A DNA stretch of 33,964 nt, from assembly GCA_023428645.1 (NCBI GenBank), contig JAEYXD010000219.1:1-33964 (forward strand), given 5' to 3'. A program made the position numbers and the translations under genes. The notes beneath the pieces are model-generated. The model was not told the DNA's origin. It did not search any database and saw only the letters and a list, made by a program, of their open reading frames with translations. The first letter of the stretch is position 1; every line of letters starts with the position of its first letter. Shown here piece by piece: positions 1 through 9,019 of this stretch. Origin of the DNA: Pseudomonadota bacterium (GTDB lineage: Bacteria; Pseudomonadota; Gammaproteobacteria; Steroidobacterales; Steroidobacteraceae).

Positions 1-81
1 AGGTACCGCATCGCGCGGCGCGCACTGAGGACGGCGGCGCTCGCAGGCAGGGATCATCTCCATCCGGCGGTGGCGATGTGA
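1..81 (+). CDS. C-terminal fragment of an unidentified protein (5' end outside window)
   Basis: An open frame runs from the first base to a TGA at 79-81 and gives the last 26 residues of a protein, ending HPAVAM. The fragment is rich in Arg and Ala. Its stop overlaps the GTG start of hpnN (78-80), so it is probably the preceding gene of the same operon and therefore probably a hopanoid gene. Too little is visible to name it. I compared it from memory with the ends of HpnC, HpnD, HpnE, HpnF and HpnK and saw no convincing match. Confidence 0.55.
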   Translation, partial: RYRIARRALRTAALAGRDHLHPAVAM

Positions 82-2726
82 CGACCGCGCTCCAGCAGTG
101 CGAGAACGCCGCGCGTCGATGGGTACAAGCCAGTCAGGATCATGCGCACCTCGTTCTATGGCTGGTCGCCGCGTTCGCCATTGCGTGCGTCGCCTATGTT
201 CAGGCGCATCTGACGGTGGACACGAACTCGCAGCAGCTCATCTCTTCACAGCTGCCGTGGCGTCGCGCCGTCGAGGAGCTCGATCGGTTGTTCCCTGTGC
301 TCAGCAACGCCCTCGTCGTCGTGATCGAGAGTCCGACACCGGAACTGGCCGACGAGGCGCAGCAGCAGTTGGTCGCGGCGTTGGCGGCACGCAAGGACAT
401 CATCGGCGACGTGTTCGCGCTCGAGACCGAGCCGTTCTTCCGCCGGAACGGATGGCTGTATCTCGATCCGCCGCAGCTGCAGGCACTGGCCGATGAGCTC
501 ACCGGCGCACAACCCTTCCTTGGCGCCTTGAGCGCCGACCTCAGCCTGCACGGCTTGTTCACTTTACTTGCGCGGGCGATGGAGCGACCGGCGGATGTGC
601 CGCAGGTTGCGGAGGCGCTGCCGAAAATCGCCCAGGCGCTTGCGGCCGCGCGCGAGCAACGGTTCTATCGACTCTCGTGGAGCGAGCTGATCGCGCCGGC
701 CGCCGCGGCCGATCGCACCGAGCTGCGCTTCATCGAGGTGGCACCGGACATGGATTACCAGAGCGTGCGTCCGGCACACCGCGCTCTCGCGCTGGTGCGG
801 GAGAGCGCCGCACGCCTGCAGCTCGTCCCGAGCCGCGGCGTGCGGGTGAGCCTCACCGGCTCGGTGGCGATGGAAGATGAGGAGTTGATGAGCGTCACCA
901 CGGGTGCGGGCGCGGCCATGATCGGCGCGCTCGGTGTCGTGATCGTGCTGCTCTATTTGACGTTGCGCTCGTTCGCGCTCGTCGCCGCGACGCTCGTCAC
1001 GCTGCTGTTCGGTCTGCTGGTCACCGCCGCGTTCGCTGCGCTGGCGATCGGGCATCTGAATCTCATCTCGATCGCGTTCGGCGTGCTCTATGTCGGGCTC
1101 GGCATCGATTACGCGCTCTATCTGTGCATGGAGTATCGCGAACTGCTCGGCCACGACGTGCCGCAGCGCGAGGCCATGCCGCTCGCCGCATGTCACGTCG
1201 GCAGCTACATGCTCGTCTGCGTCGCCACGTCGTCGGCGGGCTTTCTCGCGTTCGTGCCCACGGCGTTCACGGCAATCGCCGAGCTCGGCGTGATCGCGGC
1301 GTTCGGTATGGTCGCGGGCGTCGCCAGTTCGTTGACACTGTTGCCGGCGGTGTTGACGGTGTGGCGACCGAACGCGGGCAAGGTACGGCTCGTGCTGGCG
1401 CAACAGGATCTGCTGTCCCGCGTCCTTCATTGGCCCGCGGGTCATGGCCGCATCGTGCTCATCGGCGGCGCCGTCGCCATCGTCATCGGACTGCTGCTCG
1501 CACCGCGGGTGAGGTTCGATCCGGACCCGCTGAACCTGCGCGCGCCTGACTCGGAGGCCGTCGCGACGTTTCGCCGCTTGCAGTCCGATCCGCGGATTCC
1601 GACGACGACATTGTCCGCCGTGGCGGCGACCGCCGCCGACGCTCAGTCGCTCGTGCAAGCGCTGCAGCCGCTGCCGCTCGTGCAGCGGTCGATGAGCATC
1701 GACGACTTCATCCCGCCGCGGCAGCCCGAGAAGCTCGCGATCATCGATGACCTCGCGCTCGTATTGGGCCCGCAGTTCGCTGATGACGGCACACCGCCGG
1801 CGATCGTGGCGCGTGAGGACGACATCGAGAGTCTGGCGGCGCTCACGCAGCAGCTCGAGCGGGTCACGCGATCCGGCGCGACGGCCGCCGCCGCACTCCT
1901 CTCCGAGCTGCGGCTCGTGCAAGCGCAGTTGCATGCGGCAGGCAGGGACGGCCGTGAGTCCCTGCTGCAAGCGCTGCGCGAGACGTTGCTTGGCACGCTG
2001 CCGGGCCGTCTTGTGGCCTTGAGCGATGGTCTTCAGGCGAGTCCCGTAGCGGTGACCGATCTGCCGCGCTCGCTGCGCGAGCGCTGGGTCAGCGCCGGCG
2101 GGATCCATCGGGTCGAGATCTGGCCGCGTGAGCCGTTGGGCAGCACGGAACGCATGCAGCAGTTCGTCGATCAGGTACGTGCGGTCGTGCCGAGCGCCGT
2201 CGGTCCCGCGGTCGTCAGCCTCGAATCCGGCCGCGCGATCGTCGCGGCTTTCCTCACGGCCTTCCTGTACTCGTTCGTCGCGATATCGATGCTGCTGCTC
2301 GTGCTGTTGCGGCAGGTCGTCGATGTGCTGCTCGCGTTGCTGCCGCTCGTCGCGGCGCTGATCCTGACCTTGGCGGTCATGGTGATCCTCGGAATGCCGT
2401 TCAATTTCGCCAACGTCATCGCATTGCCGCTGATTCTCGGTGTCGGCATCGACTACGGCGTCTACATCGTGCAGCGTGGGCGCGCGACGGACGTCGGCAC
2501 GAAGATATTTCAATCGGGCGCCGCGCGTGCCGTGCTATCCGGGGGGCTCATCACCGTGGCGAGCTTCGGCAGCCTCATGTGGTCCTCGCACCCGGGCACG
2601 GCGAGCCTCGGGCTGGTGCTGGCGCTCGGCCTGGGTCTCACGTTGTCGTGCGCGCTCGTATTCCTGCCGAGCCTCATTCTCCTGCGGCAACGCCGGCGCG
2701 CCGCGCGCGCAAAGAGGATCGTATGA
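78..2726 (+). CDS. hpnN: HpnN, hopanoid-associated RND/MMPL transporter
   Basis: This 882-residue inner-membrane protein belongs to the RND/MMPL superfamily. HpnN family members move hopanoids from the inner to the outer membrane. It has the expected twofold layout: an N-terminal membrane segment (about residues 22-42), a large periplasmic domain, and a bundle of hydrophobic helices (about 275-430). A second periplasmic domain and a second bundle follow (about 720-870). Each bundle carries a Gly-Ile-Asp-Tyr motif (GLGIDYALY in the first, GVGIDYGVY in the second), typical of the MMPL core. The start is GTG overlapping the upstream stop. The stop overlaps the ATG of hpnA (ATGA), implying translational coupling. 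Length and neighbours match HpnN rather than a generic exporter. Confidence 0.93.
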   Translation: MTTALQQCENAARRWVQASQDHAHLVLWLVAAFAIACVAYVQAHLTVDTNSQQLISSQLPWRRAVEELDRLFPVLSNALVVVIESPTPELADEAQQQLVAALAARKDIIGDVFALETEPFFRRNGWLYLDPPQLQALADELTGAQPFLGALSADLSLHGLFTLLARAMERPADVPQVAEALPKIAQALAAAREQRFYRLSWSELIAPAAAADRTELRFIEVAPDMDYQSVRPAHRALALVRESAARLQLVPSRGVRVSLTGSVAMEDEELMSVTTGAGAAMIGALGVVIVLLYLTLRSFALVAATLVTLLFGLLVTAAFAALAIGHLNLISIAFGVLYVGLGIDYALYLCMEYRELLGHDVPQREAMPLAACHVGSYMLVCVATSSAGFLAFVPTAFTAIAELGVIAAFGMVAGVASSLTLLPAVLTVWRPNAGKVRLVLAQQDLLSRVLHWPAGHGRIVLIGGAVAIVIGLLLAPRVRFDPDPLNLRAPDSEAVATFRRLQSDPRIPTTTLSAVAATAADAQSLVQALQPLPLVQRSMSIDDFIPPRQPEKLAIIDDLALVLGPQFADDGTPPAIVAREDDIESLAALTQQLERVTRSGATAAAALLSELRLVQAQLHAAGRDGRESLLQALRETLLGTLPGRLVALSDGLQASPVAVTDLPRSLRERWVSAGGIHRVEIWPREPLGSTERMQQFVDQVRAVVPSAVGPAVVSLESGRAIVAAFLTAFLYSFVAISMLLLVLLRQVVDVLLALLPLVAALILTLAVMVILGMPFNFANVIALPLILGVGIDYGVYIVQRGRATDVGTKIFQSGAARAVLSGGLITVASFGSLMWSSHPGTASLGLVLALGLGLTLSCALVFLPSLILLRQRRRAARAKRIV

Positions 2727-3718
2727 AGGCGCTCGTCACCGGAGCGACCGGATTCGTCGGCGCCGCGGTCGTGCGCCAATTGCTCGCGGGCGGATGGGAG
2801 GTGCGTGCGCTCGTGCGTCCCGCGTCCGATTTGCGCAACGTACGGGGGCTGTCGCTCGAGACGATGCTCGGCGACCTGCGCGACAGCGCTTCGCTCGGCG
2901 CGGCATGCCGCGGTTGCGACGCGCTGTTCCATGTCGCGGCGGACTACCGCTTGTGGGCGCGGGACAGCGCCGAGCTGTACCGGACGAACGTCGATGGCAC
3001 TCGCAACATCGTGCAAGCAGCGCTGCGAGCGCAGGTGAGGCGCGTCGTCTATACCAGCAGCGTCGCGACGCTCGGGGTGCGCGACGACGGCCAGCCCGGC
3101 GATGAGGATACGCCGGCCGACGCCGCGGACATGATCGGCCATTACAAGCGATCGAAGTATCTCGCCGAGAAGGCTGTCAGGCGGATGGCCCGCGACGGCG
3201 CGCCGATCGTCATCGTCAATCCTTCCACGCCGCTCGGTCCGCGCGACGTCAAGCCGACACCGACCGGGCGGATGGTGCTTCAGGCCGCGCGGGGGCGCAC
3301 GCCGGCGTATGTCGATACGGGCTTGAACATCGCGCACGTGGACGACGTCGCGGCCGGGCATCTGCTCGCCTACGAGCGCGGGCGCAGCGGCGAGCGTTAC
3401 GTGCTGGGTGGTGAGAACCTCACGCTCCAAGAGATCTTCGGGATGATCGCCGAGTGCGCGAGACGCCGGCCGCCTGACGTGCGATTGCCGCTGAACGTCG
3501 TCGCGCCGCTTGCGTACGTGGCGGAGGCATTTGCCGCTCTTACCGGGCGGGCGCCGCTGCTCACACGCGACAGCGTGCGCATGGCCCGCAAGCACATGTT
3601 CTTCTCGTCCGCGAAGGCGGAGCGCGAGCTGGGATATCGATCGCGGCCGGCGCGCGTCGCGATCGCGGATGCCGTGCGGTGGTTCGAGGACGCGGGCTAC
3701 TGCGAGCGCGCTCGCTGA
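2723..3718 (+). CDS. hpnA: HpnA, hopanoid-associated NAD-dependent sugar epimerase/dehydratase
   Basis: This 331-residue extended short-chain dehydrogenase/reductase has an N-terminal Rossmann motif (GATGFVGAAV), the catalytic Ser region (YTSSVATLG) and the YxxxK pair in HYKRSKYLAEKAV. HpnA proteins are regularly found in hopanoid clusters and are thought to act on the polyol or sugar part of the side chain, but the exact reaction is not settled. The chosen ATG sits in an ATGA overlap with the hpnN stop. A longer frame exists upstream but only reads through hpnN. The gene converges on the diiron protein gene with only 8 bases between the two stop codons and no obvious terminator hairpin. Confidence 0.92.
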   Translation: MKALVTGATGFVGAAVVRQLLAGGWEVRALVRPASDLRNVRGLSLETMLGDLRDSASLGAACRGCDALFHVAADYRLWARDSAELYRTNVDGTRNIVQAALRAQVRRVVYTSSVATLGVRDDGQPGDEDTPADAADMIGHYKRSKYLAEKAVRRMARDGAPIVIVNPSTPLGPRDVKPTPTGRMVLQAARGRTPAYVDTGLNIAHVDDVAAGHLLAYERGRSGERYVLGGENLTLQEIFGMIAECARRRPPDVRLPLNVVAPLAYVAEAFAALTGRAPLLTRDSVRMARKHMFFSSAKAERELGYRSRPARVAIADAVRWFEDAGYCERAR

Positions 3719-3726
3719 GGATTCGT

Positions 3727-4593
3727 TCACGCGCTGGCGGGCAGGAGGCGGCGCACGATACGCGCCACGGTCGGCACCAGGCGCGGTCGCGCCAGACGTG
3801 CATCGTAGTGCGCGAGGCGGCGATCGCTTTCCGCCAGGCACTTGTCGAGCAGCCCGCGCACGCTCATGTCCACCGACAACTCATGGTGGGCGCTCAACGT
3901 GAAGTTCTCGCCCTCGGCGGCCGCACCTCGCGCGAGCCTTCGAGCGGTCGCGACGCGGCTGGCGAGTTGTTCGAGAATGATCCAGCCGCAACGCAGCCGA
4001 AAGGCCGGCCGCCGCCACCACGGCAGGTGCGCGCGGCGATACTGCACCCAGTTCACGAAGAACAGGATGTGCCGGGCTTCCTCCTGGATCACCGGCTCGA
4101 ATATCTCTACGAGCCTTGGGTCGAACAGTCCGCCTTCGCGCGCGAGCGCGAACAGGCCGAAGGCGAAGAACGAGTCGAAGCATTCCCCGAAGCCGCAGAA
4201 AAGAAAATCGTGCTCGAGATCGCGCGGGCGGTGCGGCTGCGGCGGTGAGATCGAAATTCCGTAGTGAGCCGTGAGGCAGGCGAGGAGCTCGGCATGGCGC
4301 CGCTCCTCCCGGCCTTGCAGCGCGATCGCGGCGCGCACGTCCGCGTCGGGCTCGAGCGCCGCCGCCGCGCACACCGTCAGCGCCGTCACGGATTCCGTGG
4401 ACACGGCTTCTTGCCAGAACGGCAGGCTTGCGAGCCGGGCGCGCGCGGCCTCGTCGAGCGCCGGCCACACGATCTGCCTCGGCACATACGTGAGATGACT
4501 CTCGATGAAGAATCGTGCGAGCAGCTGGCGGTGCGCGGCCAATCCCGGTCGCAGCGGACGAGGGCGGCTCGTGGTGACGACGGAAACATTCAT
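3727..4593 (-). CDS. Ferritin-like diiron carboxylate protein in the hopanoid cluster
   Basis: This 288-residue protein has the classic four-helix diiron ligand pattern twice over: Glu67, then Glu97-x-x-His100; Glu137, then Glu172-x-x-His175. The pattern is that of ferritin-like diiron oxidases, oxygenases and hydroxylases. The C-terminal part (about 190-288) is basic and holds no motif I recognise. I chose the ATG at 4593 because a GAGG lies six bases upstream; an in-frame ATG at 4605 has a poorer site. It lies 23 bases after the hpnL stop on the same strand, so it is probably the last gene of hpnI-hpnJ-hpnL. It is not one of the named Hpn families. An oxidation of a hopanoid or its head group is a reasonable inference; iron storage or an unrelated oxidase remain possible. 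Confidence 0.8.
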   Translation of the reverse strand: MNVSVVTTSRPRPLRPGLAAHRQLLARFFIESHLTYVPRQIVWPALDEAARARLASLPFWQEAVSTESVTALTVCAAAALEPDADVRAAIALQGREERRHAELLACLTAHYGISISPPQPHRPRDLEHDFLFCGFGECFDSFFAFGLFALAREGGLFDPRLVEIFEPVIQEEARHILFFVNWVQYRRAHLPWWRRPAFRLRCGWIILEQLASRVATARRLARGAAAEGENFTLSAHHELSVDMSVRGLLDKCLAESDRRLAHYDARLARPRLVPTVARIVRRLLPASA

Positions 4594-4616
4594 GTCGAAC
4601 CTCATGTCGCTAGGGA

Positions 4617-5612
4617 TCAGAGCTCCACGGCATGCGCGCGCTTGCTCTTCAGTGCGCGCGCCTCGATCCATTGCCAGGCCGCGAGGGCAGGGAGCCCGAA
4701 GAGGATCTCGCGCATGCGCTTGGCGAGCGATAACGCGAGCGCCGTTTCGGGAGGGATGCCGAGCAGCGTCGCCACGCCCAGCAGCGCGGCCTCTTGGGCA
4801 CCGAGCCCCGCCGGCACGAAGAAGATGATGTGGCGCACGACTTGCGCCGCCGCTTCGAGCGCGATCGCCGCCGCGAGGCTGACCGGCTCATCCACCCAGC
4901 GCAGGATCAGCCAGACCTCGAGCGTGCCGACGAGGGTCGAGGCGAACTGGTAGAGCGCGGCGGCGCACAAGCGCAGCGGCGCCTGGAATTGGCTGCGCAG
5001 CGCCGCATTCAGCGACAACGACCAGTCGACCATGTCGAAGCTTCTGGCAAAGCGGCCGACGAGGCGATGCGCCGTCTGACCGAGCAGTGCGAACGTGGTC
5101 GGATGTCGTAGCAGCAGCGCCATCAAGACGAGCAATGGCAGCGTGAGCGCAAGCCATAGCGTCATGTCATGGATGAAGTGGAGCTGGCCCGTGACGTGGA
5201 TCAAGCACAACACCCCCACGCTGACGAAGAGGCATTGCGCCACGAGCGTGAAGAACACTTCGACGATCACGCTGGCGGCGGCCTGTATCGTCTCGATTCC
5301 ACGCAGGGCGAGCAGGCGTACGCCGAGGAGCTCCCCGCCGATATTGGCGACGGGCAGCAGACGGTTCACGGCTTCGCGAATCGCGGCGATGACGAACAGC
5401 GTCCCGATGCCGGGACGCCGCGCCGGGTCGAGCAGGCAGCGCCATCCCAATGCATCGAGGAGCAGCGGCACGGCGTGGAACGGAACGATCAGCAGCAGTC
5501 GGAAACCCGCCTGGCCGAGCAACCGGAAAATCGTCTGCGCGCCCTCGTGAACCACCAGCCCGAGCAGCACGAGCAAGCCGAGCAGGCCCGTGATCCGGAC
5601 GATCGCGCGCAT
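4617..5612 (-). CDS. hpnL: HpnL, hopanoid-associated integral membrane protein
   Basis: This 331-residue multi-spanning membrane protein resembles the flippase-like part of lysylphosphatidylglycerol synthase (UPF0104 type), to which HpnL belongs. About seven to eight hydrophobic segments are visible, beginning at residues 5-22 and 35-55. The tail is basic. Family-typical small stretches include the GGELLGVRLLALRG region near residue 90 and the PAGLGAQEAALLG region about 60 residues before the end. The ATG at 5612 is 11 bases after the hpnJ stop, with a weak AGCAGG ribosome site. The open frame extends far upstream but only overlaps hpnJ. The function is unproven; a role in moving or presenting glycosylated hopanoids fits the context. 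Confidence 0.88.
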   Translation of the reverse strand: MRAIVRITGLLGLLVLLGLVVHEGAQTIFRLLGQAGFRLLLIVPFHAVPLLLDALGWRCLLDPARRPGIGTLFVIAAIREAVNRLLPVANIGGELLGVRLLALRGIETIQAAASVIVEVFFTLVAQCLFVSVGVLCLIHVTGQLHFIHDMTLWLALTLPLLVLMALLLRHPTTFALLGQTAHRLVGRFARSFDMVDWSLSLNAALRSQFQAPLRLCAAALYQFASTLVGTLEVWLILRWVDEPVSLAAAIALEAAAQVVRHIIFFVPAGLGAQEAALLGVATLLGIPPETALALSLAKRMREILFGLPALAAWQWIEARALKSKRAHAVEL

Positions 5613-5623
5613 GTGCCTGCTCG

Positions 5624-7039
5624 TCAGACCCGCGCGTTCAGGAAGCGGAAGAACTCCATGCCTTCGCGCAGACGTCGCTTGGTCATGTCCCAGCTGGTCA
5701 TCATCTCCAGCGTCAACTCGGCGATCTTGCGCGGGCGGAAGTAGAAGCGTTTGTAGAACGTCGCGACGCCCTGGAAGATCTGCTGCGCGGGCAGATGCGG
5801 GTAGCTGATCGGCTCGATCTGCACGCCGTGCTCGTCCACGAGGTCGTCGGCGCTCTCCGCTAGCCAGCCGTTCGCAAGCGCCTGCGCATGAAGCTGCGTG
5901 CCGGGATACGGCGCGGCGAGCGACACTTGAATGGTGTGCGGATTGATCTCCTTCGCGAACTCGATCGTCTGACGGATCGTCTGCTCCGTCTCGCCGGGGA
6001 GTCCCAGAATGAACGTGCCATGGACGGTGATGCCGAGCTCGCGACAATCCCGCGTGAAACGCCGCGCGATGTCCGTCGTGAGGCCTTTGCGCACGTTGTG
6101 CAGGATCTGATCGTTCCCAGACTCGTAACCCACGAGGAGCAGCCGTAGCCCGTTGTCCCGCATCACCTTCAGGGTTGAATACGGCACGTTCGCCTTCGCG
6201 TTGCACGACCACGTCACACCGAGCCGGCCCAGGCCGCGCGCGATCTCCTCCACGCGCGGACGGAAATCGGTGAAGGTGTCGTCATCGAAGAAGATCTCCG
6301 CGACGTGCGGCATGTGCTCGCGCACCCAGCGCACTTCCTCGACGACGCTGCGCGGGCTGCGGACACGATATCGATGGCCGCCGACGGTCTGCGGCCACAG
6401 GCAGAACGTGCACTTCGAGCGGCAGCCGCGTCCGGTGTAGAACGACACGTACGGATGCCGCAAATAGCCGATGAAGTAATTCTCGATCCGCAGATCGCGC
6501 TGGTAGATCGGTGTCACCCACGGCAGCGCATCCATGTCGGTGATGAGTGGGCGCGCCGCGTTGTGCACGATCGTGCCGTCGGCCCGGCGATGGCTGAGGC
6601 CCGCGATGTCCACGAGCGGCCTGCCGCTCGCGACCTCCTGGCACGTGTAGTCGAACTCTTCTCGCGCCACGAAATCGATGGCCGCCGAAGCTTCGAGCGA
6701 GCGCTGCGGATCGACCGCTACCTTCGCGCCAACCATCCCAATGAGCACGCCCGGGCGATCCTCCTTGAGCGCTTCGGCCGTGCGGACATCCGCGGTGAAG
6801 GAGGGTGAGCTCGTGTGCATGATGATGAGATCGAAGCGCCGTGCGATCGGCAGCACGTCGGTCAGGCTCAGCCCATCCGCCGGTGCATCGAGGAGGCGGC
6901 TGTCGGGCACGAGCGCCGCGGGTTGCGCGAGCCACGTCGGATACCAGAACGAGCGAATCTCACGCTTCGCTTGATAGCGAGCGCCGGCACCCCCGTCGAA
7001 TCCTGCGTATGAAGGCGGATGCAGGAACAATGCTTTCAT
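5624..7039 (-). CDS. hpnJ: HpnJ, B12-binding radical SAM protein of hopanoid side-chain synthesis
   Basis: This 471-residue protein has an N-terminal cobalamin-binding-type domain (about 1-160) followed by a radical SAM core. The 4Fe-4S cluster cysteines are Cys206, Cys210 and Cys213 (CRSKCTFC). The opening MKALFLHPPSYAGFDGG and the FWYPTWLAQPAAL stretch are characteristic of HpnJ. From Burkholderia cenocepacia genetics, HpnJ acts after HpnI and HpnK and converts glucosaminyl bacteriohopanetetrol into the cyclitol ether, probably by ring contraction. The ribosome site CGGAG lies eight bases before the ATG. The gene follows hpnI by 21 bases and precedes hpnL by 11 bases. hpnK is not present beside it, which leaves the deacetylation step unassigned in this window. 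Confidence 0.93.
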   Translation of the reverse strand: MKALFLHPPSYAGFDGGAGARYQAKREIRSFWYPTWLAQPAALVPDSRLLDAPADGLSLTDVLPIARRFDLIIMHTSSPSFTADVRTAEALKEDRPGVLIGMVGAKVAVDPQRSLEASAAIDFVAREEFDYTCQEVASGRPLVDIAGLSHRRADGTIVHNAARPLITDMDALPWVTPIYQRDLRIENYFIGYLRHPYVSFYTGRGCRSKCTFCLWPQTVGGHRYRVRSPRSVVEEVRWVREHMPHVAEIFFDDDTFTDFRPRVEEIARGLGRLGVTWSCNAKANVPYSTLKVMRDNGLRLLLVGYESGNDQILHNVRKGLTTDIARRFTRDCRELGITVHGTFILGLPGETEQTIRQTIEFAKEINPHTIQVSLAAPYPGTQLHAQALANGWLAESADDLVDEHGVQIEPISYPHLPAQQIFQGVATFYKRFYFRPRKIAELTLEMMTSWDMTKRRLREGMEFFRFLNARV

Positions 7040-7060
7040 GGTGAAACTCCGAGCGCCGGC

Positions 7061-8236
7061 TCAGGCCGAGCGCTGCATGGATCCATCGCGCGCGACGGCG
7101 AACAGCGCCTCGCGCCAACGCACGCGCCGGCTCGCGAAGCTCCAACACCAGAGCGCGAAGGCGAGCAGATCGCCGCCGGGCACGAGCCACGGCATGAAAC
7201 GCGGCGCCGCGAGATGATGCAAAAGGAGTCGGGCCGCGATTGCCACCGCGAGCAGCCCGAGCGCAGCGGCGTTCGCGCCGGCAAGTAACACTCCGAGGCC
7301 CGCGACGGGGAGCGTGAAGCTGATGCTCAGTGGAATGTAGCCGCGCGGTTGTACCGAGCGGATCGTGCGCAGCCAGCGCAGCTCATGGCGACAGAGCGCA
7401 CCAAGGCTCGGCTCTGCGACGAGTGTCTCGACGACGCCTTCCGCCACGACGTTGCGGAGCCCGAGCCGACGAGTACGCTCGCCAAGCCAGTAGTCGTCAG
7501 CGAGTACATTCGCGAAGGTATCGAAGCCGCCGAGGCGCGCGAGCGTCTGCCGGCGCAACGCGATCGTCACGCCGGACGTGAACGAGGCACTGCCGAACAG
7601 TTGCGCGATCCGTACGGCCGGCATGAACCATTCATTGATGAACTGCGCCAGGAGGCGCGACCACGCGATGTCATCGGCGCGCGCCCGATATAGCGATGTC
7701 ACCAGCCCGACCGTCGGGTCCTCGAGCGGTGCCGTCACGCGCCGCAGGTAACCGGCATCCACGCTTACATCGCTATCCGACAACACGAGAATCGGGTGGC
7801 GTGCCGCCGGCAGCATGTTGGCGAGATTGCTGACCTTTCGGTTGCTGCCGTGCAAGCGCGGCTCGATCACCACGACGATGTCTTGCGTCGGCATTTCCAG
7901 CTGCAGCCGTCGTACGCTCGCGAGCGCGGCATCGTCGCCGTCGTGCACACCGAAAACGATCTGAAAGCACGGATGATCCTGCGTACAGAACGAGCGCAGG
8001 CACTCGTACAAGTTCGGCTCACTCCCGCACAATGGTTTGAGGATCGTCACCGGCGGCCAATGCTCCGTCGTACCGAATCCGCTTGCACTCGCGGTCCGCG
8101 CGTAGGCACTCGCGCGCGACCCGCGCGGACGCTTTGCCGTCATGACTTCGGCAAGGCACGCAAGCAGTGCGTAGGCCGTAGCGAGCAGCGCAAGCGCGAT
8201 ACCGAGCGTGTGCGTGAATTGCGCGATCGTGAGCAC
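7061..8236 (-). CDS. hpnI: HpnI, hopanoid-associated family-2 glycosyltransferase
   Basis: HpnI transfers N-acetylglucosamine to bacteriohopanetetrol and is related to ceramide glucosyltransferases (GT21-like). The protein is 391 residues from the GTG at 8236. An N-terminal membrane helix (about 8-30) is followed by the catalytic domain with VTILKPLCGSEPNLYE, a DSD metal-binding motif (LSDSDVSVD), ADDYWLGE and the R-x-x-RW motif (HELRWLRTIR), then C-terminal hydrophobic segments. I preferred this GTG over a more distant ATG at 8389 because AAAGGG lies seven bases upstream and the N-terminal membrane helix then begins close to the start. The longer version adds about 51 Arg-rich residues. It is the first gene of the minus-strand block and diverges from idi. 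Confidence 0.9.
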   Translation of the reverse strand: MLTIAQFTHTLGIALALLATAYALLACLAEVMTAKRPRGSRASAYARTASASGFGTTEHWPPVTILKPLCGSEPNLYECLRSFCTQDHPCFQIVFGVHDGDDAALASVRRLQLEMPTQDIVVVIEPRLHGSNRKVSNLANMLPAARHPILVLSDSDVSVDAGYLRRVTAPLEDPTVGLVTSLYRARADDIAWSRLLAQFINEWFMPAVRIAQLFGSASFTSGVTIALRRQTLARLGGFDTFANVLADDYWLGERTRRLGLRNVVAEGVVETLVAEPSLGALCRHELRWLRTIRSVQPRGYIPLSISFTLPVAGLGVLLAGANAAALGLLAVAIAARLLLHHLAAPRFMPWLVPGGDLLAFALWCWSFASRRVRWREALFAVARDGSMQRSA

Positions 8237-8413
8237 CGTGAAAACCCTTTGCCCGCGTGCGATGTCAGCACTAACGCGCCGGGGACATCGATGGGCGCAG
8301 CGAGCTCGGCGGAACTGCGCGAGTGCGGAGCGGATTAAAGCCTCACCTTTCGCGCCGAGCAGCGGGCGCGCTGCGTTCCGCTCTCGCACATCGACGTTCG
8401 TCGGAGGTGGTCA
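8237..8413. promoter_or_regulatory. Divergent control region between hpnI and idi
   Basis: These 177 bases separate the first genes of the two divergent hopanoid blocks and must hold promoters for both. I find no sequence close to the sigma-70 consensus on either strand. A GATTAAAG stretch near 8331 is the most AT-rich part. The idi ribosome site GGAGG is at 8403-8407. Coordinated control of side-chain genes and precursor-supply genes from here is an inference from layout only. Confidence 0.45.
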
Positions 8414-9019
8414 TTGAACGAGCAACGCGGCGACGCGGATGTTGTGCGGCACACCGTCGTCTCATCGGATGCCGAGCCTCTCATCCTCGTCGATGCAAAC
8501 GATCGTGAAATCGGCTTCATGAGCAAGGCACGTTGTCATGCCGGGCGTGGGCTGCTGCATCGTGCGTTCTCGCTGTTCATCTTCAACGACGAAGGCCAGC
8601 TGCTCATGCAGCAACGTAGCGCGGCCAAGCGCTTGTGGCCGGGCTACTGGTCCAACAGCTGCTGCAGCCATCCGCGACGAGGCGAGTCGCTGCCGGTCGC
8701 CGCTGGCCGCCGACTGTGGCAAGAGCTCGGCATGCGTTGCACGCTGTCGCCGCTGTTCCGGTTCCGCTATCAGGCGCAGTTCGACGCGACGGGCGCGGAG
8801 AACGAGCTGTGCTCCGTCTATGTCGGCTACAGCAATGGACCGGTGCACGCGAATGTCCACGAGATCGCGGACTGGTGCTGGATCGATCCGCAACAGCTGG
8901 ACGAAGAACTGCGACAGGGCGCGAGGCCCTTCACGCCTTGGTTCAGGATCGAGTGGATGCGCATGCAGACGGAGCCGCAGGGCGCGCACCGGGAGAACGG
9001 AGCATGGGTATCCCGCTGA
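8414..9019 (+). CDS. idi: Isopentenyl-diphosphate delta-isomerase, type 1
   Basis: This 201-residue enzyme interconverts isopentenyl and dimethylallyl diphosphate. It is a Nudix-fold protein with the type 1 active site: catalytic Cys84 in SNSCCSHPRRGE, metal ligands His42, His49 and His86, and acidic residues Glu129 and Glu131 in ENELC. The start is a TTG, unusual but supported by a strong GGAGG six bases upstream. The gene heads the block idi-hpnH-hpnM-ispA-like-dxs and overlaps hpnH by 16 bases. Its place beside dxs suggests dedicated C5 supply for hopanoid synthesis. Bacteria with the DXP pathway do not strictly need Idi, so it probably balances the two precursors under high demand. Confidence 0.93.
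   Translation: MNEQRGDADVVRHTVVSSDAEPLILVDANDREIGFMSKARCHAGRGLLHRAFSLFIFNDEGQLLMQQRSAAKRLWPGYWSNSCCSHPRRGESLPVAAGRRLWQELGMRCTLSPLFRFRYQAQFDATGAENELCSVYVGYSNGPVHANVHEIADWCWIDPQQLDEELRQGARPFTPWFRIEWMRMQTEPQGAHRENGAWVSR

Noticed and set aside
1..81. The first 26 codons as the end of hpnK
   Set aside because: The tail shows no feature of YdjC-type deacetylases that I can recognise; only the operon position argues for a hopanoid gene.
564..2513. A 649-codon minus-strand open frame opposite hpnN
   Set aside because: It is a GC-rich shadow: Arg/Asp/His/Gln-rich, without domains or a ribosome site, while the plus frame is a clear RND transporter.
8308..8336. GGAACT followed by an AT-rich patch, as a possible extracytoplasmic sigma factor promoter for idi
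   Set aside because: The -35 resembles an RpoE site, but no TCTGA-like -10 occurs at the right spacing.
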